Source of the DNA: PALSA-505 sp036501145
GTDB lineage: Bacteria > Actinomycetota > Actinomycetes > Streptosporangiales > Streptosporangiaceae
Assembly: GCA_036501145.1 (NCBI GenBank)
Contig: DASYAV010000081.1
Span: 1 to 64,000, forward strand
Direction of reading: 5' to 3'
DNA: 64,000 nt
Under the pieces are notes generated by a model. That model was not told the DNA's origin, did not search any database, and saw only the letters and a program-made list of their open reading frames with translations. Both the position numbers and the translations under genes were made by a program. Shown here one piece after another: positions 59,181-64,000 of this stretch (positions are counted from its first letter, which is position 1; every line of letters starts with the position of its first letter).

Positions 59181-59681
59181 CTAGATGTCGAGGGTGAGTG
59201 TGGTGTCAAGCGGGCAGAAGCCGTGCCGCCGGTAGAAACGCAGCGCCCCCTCGTTGGCGGTGTAGGCGGACACCCGCAACTGGGCCGCCCCGCGGCTTTC
59301 GGCCCAGTCCCGGAACCTGTCGACCAGTCTGCTGCCGATGCCCTGGCCGCGCCAGGGAGCCATGACGTGCATGCTGAACAGTTCGGCCCGCGGCACGGTC
59401 CACATGACCGAGCCGGGCAGCAGGACGCCGGTGAGGTGCCCGACGATGTCCCGGCCGGCCTCGGCGGCCAGCACGAGCATGGCGGGATCGGCCAGCGTGC
59501 CGGCCACGTGCTCGGCGGCGTGCGACCGTGGCCAGTCCGGGTTGCGCAACGGGTCCCTGGCCGCGGCGTCGGCCGCGAACAGCGCGGCGTTCGAGGCGGC
59601 CAGTCCGTCGATGTCGGCGGTGGTCGCCTCCCTGATCAGGACGCTGTCCGCGCCGTTCCCTGCCGTCCCGCCCCCGGTCAC
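59181..59681 (-). CDS. GNAT family N-acetyltransferase
   Basis: 166 residues with the GNAT signature VMAPWRGQGIGSRLVDRF (motif A, QGIGSR) and YRRHGFCPL near the C-terminus. Acetyl-CoA dependent; substrate unknown. The GTG start overlaps the stop of the upstream hydrolase remnant (GTGA), so it is translationally coupled to it and read with the molybdoenzyme operon. Confidence 0.88.
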   Translation of the reverse strand: MTGGGTAGNGADSVLIREATTADIDGLAASNAALFAADAAARDPLRNPDWPRSHAAEHVAGTLADPAMLVLAAEAGRDIVGHLTGVLLPGSVMWTVPRAELFSMHVMAPWRGQGIGSRLVDRFRDWAESRGAAQLRVSAYTANEGALRFYRRHGFCPLDTTLTLDI

Positions 59682-59878
59682 CGGCAGCGCTCCAGGACGG
59701 CGGCGCCGAAGCCGCGCAGGTCCGGGGTGATCACTTCGGCGGACCCGGTGAGCAGCGGGAGCACGGCGCGGTAGTCGTGCCGGTCGCCCGGCCAGCCGTG
59801 CAGCAGGACGGCCGGCGGACCGGATCCGGCCCGGTCGTAGCTGAGCCGGAACCCATCCACCGGAGCGCTGCGCTGCAT
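59678..59878 (-). pseudogene. N-terminal remnant of an alpha/beta hydrolase
   Basis: 66 residues: MQRSAPVDGFRLSYDRAG, VLLHGWPGDRHDYRAVLPLL and ITPDLRGFG are the first strands and HGWPG oxyanion motif of an alpha/beta hydrolase. After RGFGA it stops, so nucleophile Ser, acid and His are missing. It is still in phase with the operon: 4 bases after the TorD-type gene and overlapping the GNAT gene (GTGA). Confidence 0.8.
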
Positions 59879-59882
59879 GCTC

Positions 59883-60824
59883 TCAGCGTACGGGCTGGGC
59901 CATTTCCCCCGCGGAGCCGGCCAGCCCCGCGGAGCCGGCCAGCCCGGCCGAACTGGCCAGCAGTGCGGCGGTCTGTCCGGCGCGGGCGGCCCACCAGCGG
60001 CTGGTCGGATCGGCCCGGCGGGCGTGCCTGGCCTGCCAGCGGCGGGCCTCGGCGGCGAGCCAGCCCAGCGTCGCGGCCGGGTCCTGGTCGAGCATGGCGC
60101 GCAGGGTGAACCGGCGCTCGCCGATCCGGTGGCCGACCGCGGCCTGGCCGGCCCCGGCCGCGAGCCGCTGCCTGGTGAGGATCATGCCGCAGCGCACCGG
60201 GGTGGTCAGCGCGGCGGTCAGGTCGCCGACCCGGCCCTGCGCGGTGAGCCCGGCGGGCGCGGCACGCAGCGCCAGCGGCAGCCGGCCGTCCGGCGCCGTC
60301 CCCGCGGGCCCGGCGGCGCGGCCGGCCGGGTGCACAGCCGCGTGCTCGGCGGCCAGCGCGCGCTGGGCCAGCCGGGCCCAGGCGGCCAGCGCGGGCGCGT
60401 CCAGGCTGGTCATCGCGTCCAGGTAGCCGGGCAGCCACGGCCACAGGTGCTCGGCCAGCAGCACGGCCCGGGACCTGGCCAGCGCGGCGGCGGTGGCCGG
60501 CCTGCTGGCGCCGTCCGCGGCCTCGCCGAGCCGCGTGTACAGGCCGAGCAGCGCGGCCAGGTGGTCCGGTTCGGCGGGCGGGGTGATGCCGAGCGCGCGC
60601 CAGAACCCGGCCACCCGGTCGGCGCCCTCGCCGCCCAGCCCGCCGTCGGGGCCGAGGTAGATCGCGGCGTAGGGCGGGCAATTGAGCACGAACACGGCGG
60701 TGTGCTCGGCGTCGGTCACCCCCGGCAGGCCCAGCGCGGGCCCGACGGCCCGGGCCGCAGCGGGACTGTCGGCCACCGCGCCCAGCGCGCGCAGCAGTTC
60801 CCAGGAGTTGCGTCCGGCCGTCAC
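59883..60824 (-). CDS. TorD/DmsD-family molybdoenzyme chaperone
   Basis: 313 residues with the TorD family pattern: FWRALGITPPAEPDHLAALLGLYTRLGEAAD (core EPDHLAALLGLY) and the C-terminal LGWLAAEARRWQARH. Such chaperones insert cofactor and guard export of DMSO-reductase-type enzymes. The GTG start overlaps the catalytic subunit stop (GTGA), so the two are coupled. The C-terminus holds a short SAGLAG tandem repeat (about 295-308). Length is longer than a typical TorD (about 200), with a long N-terminal extension. Confidence 0.82.
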   Translation of the reverse strand: MTAGRNSWELLRALGAVADSPAAARAVGPALGLPGVTDAEHTAVFVLNCPPYAAIYLGPDGGLGGEGADRVAGFWRALGITPPAEPDHLAALLGLYTRLGEAADGASRPATAAALARSRAVLLAEHLWPWLPGYLDAMTSLDAPALAAWARLAQRALAAEHAAVHPAGRAAGPAGTAPDGRLPLALRAAPAGLTAQGRVGDLTAALTTPVRCGMILTRQRLAAGAGQAAVGHRIGERRFTLRAMLDQDPAATLGWLAAEARRWQARHARRADPTSRWWAARAGQTAALLASSAGLAGSAGLAGSAGEMAQPVR

Positions 60825-63787
60825 CGGGGGCTCCGCGCGCCGCCGGGCTGGGCGGCCGCCGGCAGCGCGAAGGCGTCCGCGGACGGCTTGAGCGGGCGCA
60901 TCAGCCAGCGCGGGCGGCGGGTGCCGTCGGGTGAGACGTGACCGGCCGGCCGGGTCTGCTCCATCCACCGCAGGTACACCTGATGCGCCTTGGCGGTGTC
61001 CACCGCGACGTCGCCGTGCTCGTCACCGGGGCGGGCCGGGCGCACCCGGACGGCCTGGTGCCAGCAGTGCATGCCGGAGATCGGGTCCGGGTGCACCGGG
61101 AAGGTCAGGTTCTGGTGCACGCCGGTGTCGGACCACCAGATGCGGGCGGTGTCCGGGTCGGCCGAGGCGTACGGGCCGACGCGGGCCGCGGTGCGCATGA
61201 CCCAGCCGGCGTCGCCGTGCCGCAGGCCGACGGTGGCCATCATGCCGCCCGGGCTGACCTGGCTGTGGCCGCTGAGTTTCCATCGGCCCATGTGGTGCGA
61301 GCAGGCCACCACGCCGGGGCGGATGCCCTCGGTGATCCACGCCTTGGCCACGAAGTAGCCGACCTCGGTCTCCACCCGGACCAGGTCGCCGGTGCGCGCG
61401 ACACCCAGCCGCCGCGCGTCGGCCGGGTGGATCCAGACCGGGTTGGTGTGCGACAGCTCGTCGAGCCACTTGCTGTTGGCCGAGCGGGTGTGAATCTGGG
61501 TGGGCAGCCGGAACGTGGACAGCAGCACCAGCTGGCCCGGCCGCAGGCGGGCCGGGTGCACGTGGCTGCGGATGTAGCCGGGCAGCGCGTGCTCGGGCCA
61601 GCCCCAGGCGGCCAGCGTGGACGACCAGAACTCCAGCCGCCCGGACGGCGTGGGGAAGCCGCGGCGGACGGTGCCGTCCACCATGACGCCGGCCGGCCGG
61701 CGGCCCGCGTCGTCCGGCGCCGGGGCACCGACCGGGACGATGTTGCTGGTGGCCGGGGGTGGTGCGCTGGTGTAGACGCGGCCGGCCGCGGTGACGGCCA
61801 GGTCGGCGAGCTCGGCGGCCGGCACCTCGCGGTCGTGCAGCGCGCCCTGCCCCTTGGTGATCTCGAACGCGCCGTAGCGGCGCATGTAGGCCAGCGGGGT
61901 GAGGCCCTCGGCGGCGGCCCGCTCGGGCAGGCCGGGCACCGAGTTCTCGAACATCCAGCCGTAGTACTCGTCCACGGTGAGCCGGCGGCCCGGGTGCGCC
62001 CGGGACTCGTGGTACTGCCGGATGCCGCGCGAGCCGTCCGGGTCGATCCGCCAGGACAGCTCGGTCCACCACTCGTTCTCCTCCCACACCTCGCCCGGGT
62101 TGACCTCGCGGGTGTCGGTGACCTGCTCGCCGAGCCGCTCCCGGGCGGCGCGCAGCACCGGCTGGCGGAAGCCGATCCACTGCCCGTCGTACTGCTCGTA
62201 GGAGTGCGTGTCGTGCCGCTCGCTGCCGTGCCCCATGGGCAGCACGTAGTCGGCGAAGTAGGCGGACTCGTTCCAGGTCGGGGTGAGCGCGGCGAAGCAG
62301 CCGACCTTGCTCTCGTCGGTGAGCACCTCCATCCAGGACAGCCCGTCCGGGTTCGTCCACACCGGGTTGTAGACCCTGATGAAGTAGGTGTCGAGCTTGC
62401 CCCGGCCCTCCTTGAGCAGGTGCGGCAGCAGGAAGCTCAGCTCGTTCTGCGCCAGCGGGAACTCCTGCGGCCAGGACAGGTCCTGCCAGACCCCAGGGTG
62501 CGGCGGCAGGTGGATCGGCCGGGGGACGAACTTGTTCCACGCGTTGGGGAACGTGCCGCCCTCGGTGCCCACCGCGCCGAGCAGCGCGGACAGCAGGAAC
62601 AGCGTCCGCGACACCTGCCAGCCGCCGAGGTTGCCCGCCGCCGCCGACCGCCAGCAGTGCACCGACAGCGCGGTGCCCGCGCCGGCTACCACCTCGGCCA
62701 CCTGCTGCAGGGTGGCGGCGTCGATGCCGGACTCGGCGGCGGCGAAATCGAAGGTGAACTCCCGGTAGAGGTCCCTGAGTACCTGCTCGAACGCCTCGAA
62801 CGTCACCGGCAGACCCGGCTGGCACTCGGTGAGGTACTCCTGCCAGTTCCACCAGCGGCGGACGAACTCCCGGTTGTACCGGCCGGTCGCGATGAGGTGG
62901 TTGGCCACCGCCAGGTTGATCGCGGCCTCGCTGCCCGGCTGCGGGGACAGCCAGTGGTCGGCGTGCGTGGCGGTGTTGGACAGCCGGGTGTCCAGCACGA
63001 TGACCTTGGCCCCGTTGGCCCTGGCCTCGGTGATCCGCTGGGCGTGCGGGTTGAAGTAGTGCCCGGCCTCCAGGTGCGCGCTGATCAGGTAGATGACCTT
63101 CGCGTGCGCGTGGTCCGGGCTCGGCCGGTCGATGCCCATCCAGAACTGGAAGCCGGTCCTGCCGCCGCTGCTGCACACGTTGGTGTGCGAGTTGTGCCCG
63201 TCCACGCCCCAGCTGGCCAGCACCCGTTCGGTGTAGCCGTCCTCCCCCGGACGGCCGATATGCACCATCACCTCGTTGTGGCGGCCCTCGTCCAGCGCGT
63301 TGCGGATCCGGGCGGCCAGCGCGTCCAGCGCCTCGTCCCAGCTGATCCGCTGCCATTTCCCCTCGCCGCGCCGGCCGGCGCGTTTCATCGGGTACAGCAC
63401 CCGGTCGGGGTCGGTGACCTGGTTGATGGTGGCCGGGCCCTTGGCGCAGTTGCGCCCGCGGGAGCCCGGGTGCTCGGGGTTGCCCTCGAACTTGCGCACC
63501 TGCCGGGTGTCGCGGTCCACATAGGCGAGCAGGCCGCAGGCCGACTCGCAGTTGAAGCAGGTGGTTGGCACCAGCATGTAGTGGTGTTCCTCGCGGGCGG
63601 GCCACTTGCGGGAGGACAGCTCGACCCAGTCGTCCCAGCGTTCCCTGGGCGGGAACGCGGCCAGGTGCACCCGGCTGGTGCCCGGGTAGAACGTCTCCCC
63701 CCTGGCCTCGGTGGCGGCCCGGGCCGCCGACACCCGCTCGCCGAGTTCGGCCAGGTCGGGCTGGGCTCCGGCACGGCGGCGGGACAA
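60821..63787 (-). CDS. DMSO-reductase-family molybdopterin oxidoreductase, catalytic subunit
   Basis: About 988 residues. N-terminal [4Fe-4S] site: Cys77, Cys80, Cys84 (TTCFNCESAC) and Cys114 (GRNCAKGP). The probable molybdenum ligand is Cys205 (HTNVCSSGGRTG). Molybdopterin-binding segments continue through YLISAHLEAGHYFNPH and the C-terminal domain (HTRSANSKWLDELSHTNPVWIHP). No Tat signal is seen at the N-terminus, so the enzyme may be cytoplasmic-facing or exported through a partner. The TTG at 63787 is preferred over 63808 because GGGGAGG lies four bases upstream. An NrfD-type anchor precedes it and a TorD chaperone follows. Substrate unknown. Confidence 0.88.
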   Translation of the reverse strand: MSRRRAGAQPDLAELGERVSAARAATEARGETFYPGTSRVHLAAFPPRERWDDWVELSSRKWPAREEHHYMLVPTTCFNCESACGLLAYVDRDTRQVRKFEGNPEHPGSRGRNCAKGPATINQVTDPDRVLYPMKRAGRRGEGKWQRISWDEALDALAARIRNALDEGRHNEVMVHIGRPGEDGYTERVLASWGVDGHNSHTNVCSSGGRTGFQFWMGIDRPSPDHAHAKVIYLISAHLEAGHYFNPHAQRITEARANGAKVIVLDTRLSNTATHADHWLSPQPGSEAAINLAVANHLIATGRYNREFVRRWWNWQEYLTECQPGLPVTFEAFEQVLRDLYREFTFDFAAAESGIDAATLQQVAEVVAGAGTALSVHCWRSAAAGNLGGWQVSRTLFLLSALLGAVGTEGGTFPNAWNKFVPRPIHLPPHPGVWQDLSWPQEFPLAQNELSFLLPHLLKEGRGKLDTYFIRVYNPVWTNPDGLSWMEVLTDESKVGCFAALTPTWNESAYFADYVLPMGHGSERHDTHSYEQYDGQWIGFRQPVLRAARERLGEQVTDTREVNPGEVWEENEWWTELSWRIDPDGSRGIRQYHESRAHPGRRLTVDEYYGWMFENSVPGLPERAAAEGLTPLAYMRRYGAFEITKGQGALHDREVPAAELADLAVTAAGRVYTSAPPPATSNIVPVGAPAPDDAGRRPAGVMVDGTVRRGFPTPSGRLEFWSSTLAAWGWPEHALPGYIRSHVHPARLRPGQLVLLSTFRLPTQIHTRSANSKWLDELSHTNPVWIHPADARRLGVARTGDLVRVETEVGYFVAKAWITEGIRPGVVACSHHMGRWKLSGHSQVSPGGMMATVGLRHGDAGWVMRTAARVGPYASADPDTARIWWSDTGVHQNLTFPVHPDPISGMHCWHQAVRVRPARPGDEHGDVAVDTAKAHQVYLRWMEQTRPAGHVSPDGTRRPRWLMRPLKPSADAFALPAAAQPGGARSPR

Positions 63788-63814
63788 CGGGCCTCCCCTT
63801 CTAGGCAAGCTCTG

Positions 63815-64000
63815 TCAGGCGAGCGGGACGGACTGGCCGGCCTGCACGTAGGCGTGCTCGTGGGCGAGCAGCCCGGCCAGCGCGAAACCGGCGGCCACCA
63901 GGCCGATCCAGGGGGCCGCTACGGCGACCGCCACCGCGATCAGGCCAGGCCAGAAGAATTTTGCATAACGGCTTCGCGTCATCGCCGCCGCCGCCAGGTG
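63815..64000 (-). CDS. NrfD/PsrC-type membrane subunit, partial
   Basis: The last 61 codons of a gene that runs off the right edge. They give two membrane helices (FFWPGLIAVAVAVAAPWIGL and LVAAGFALAGLLAHEH) and the C-terminus EHAYVQAGQSVPLA, which is typical of the NrfD/PsrC polysulfide-reductase membrane anchor. It would carry electrons between the quinone pool and the molybdoenzyme. The remainder and probably a ferredoxin-type subunit should lie to the right. Confidence 0.72.
   Translation of the reverse strand, partial: HLAAAAMTRSRYAKFFWPGLIAVAVAVAAPWIGLVAAGFALAGLLAHEHAYVQAGQSVPLA

Noticed and set aside
61023..63605. An 860-codon open frame in another minus-strand frame inside the molybdoenzyme gene
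   Set aside because: The product is Arg/Gly/Pro-rich without any motif, while the overlapping frame has complete Fe-S and molybdopterin signatures.

Overview
The window is GC-rich, densely coded DNA of an actinomycete. Support comes from a mycothiol-dependent nitroreductase (Rv2466c type), an F420/deazaflavin-type (Ddn) nitroreductase, a DUF222/13E12 HNH protein, SigE-type sigma factors, a 2-methylisoborneol operon and frequent GTG/TTG starts with ATGA or GTGA gene overlaps. I cannot name a species. I saw no rRNA, tRNA, CRISPR array, prophage or complete insertion sequence.

Layout. 0-14 kb is mixed accessory DNA: an AlkZ-like glycosylase and a MarR-controlled epoxide hydrolase, a squalene-cyclase-like toroid protein, a 983-residue secreted CHAP/PKD protein, a polysaccharide deacetylase pair, a SigE sigma factor coupled to a membrane-anchored beta-propeller, and a GH79-like glycosidase with a decayed paralogue. 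13.8-20.6 kb is the phenylacetate catabolic operon paaZABCDE with divergent paaR. 20.6-28.8 kb holds a nitronate monooxygenase, two MFS exporters, an HNH protein and an isolated mraY paralogue.

29-39.4 kb is the most interesting part. A three-gene operon encodes geranyl diphosphate 2-C-methyltransferase, 2-methylisoborneol synthase and a family 2B encapsulin shell protein with a cyclic-nucleotide-binding-like insertion. It is followed by a DUF4239 membrane protein and a Pro-rich surface-type protein. Upstream lie an 11-bp hairpin, a TetR remnant and a second SigE sigma factor/propeller module. Both sigma modules carry an ECF-like CAACC-N15/16-CGT promoter, so each looks autoregulated.

39.6-53 kb holds a cysteine-desulfurase-like enzyme, a secreted GH18 chitinase, a RecQ helicase fused to a phosphoribosyltransferase-like tail, an RsbW-like ATPase, a Nudix-GNAT fusion, an SGNH hydrolase, an N-formylglutamate amidohydrolase, a MetE-like enzyme, a secreted TIM-barrel-like hydrolase flanked by 15-bp tandem duplications, and L-2-hydroxyglutarate oxidase. 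53-64 kb holds a nucleotidyltransferase, VIT-like transporter, YnfA, a TetR-Ddn operon divergent from a mycothiol nitroreductase, a BlaI/M56 pair, DedA, and a molybdoenzyme operon (NrfD-type anchor, catalytic subunit, TorD-type chaperone) running off the right edge.

Gene decay is frequent. Six remnants are described: a frameshifted MFS-cNMP protein, an internally deleted GH79 copy, an alpha/beta hydrolase tail with an in-frame stop, a frameshifted repeat protein, a TetR C-terminus and an alpha/beta hydrolase N-terminus. Functions are assigned from recognisable motifs and family knowledge only; no database search was run.
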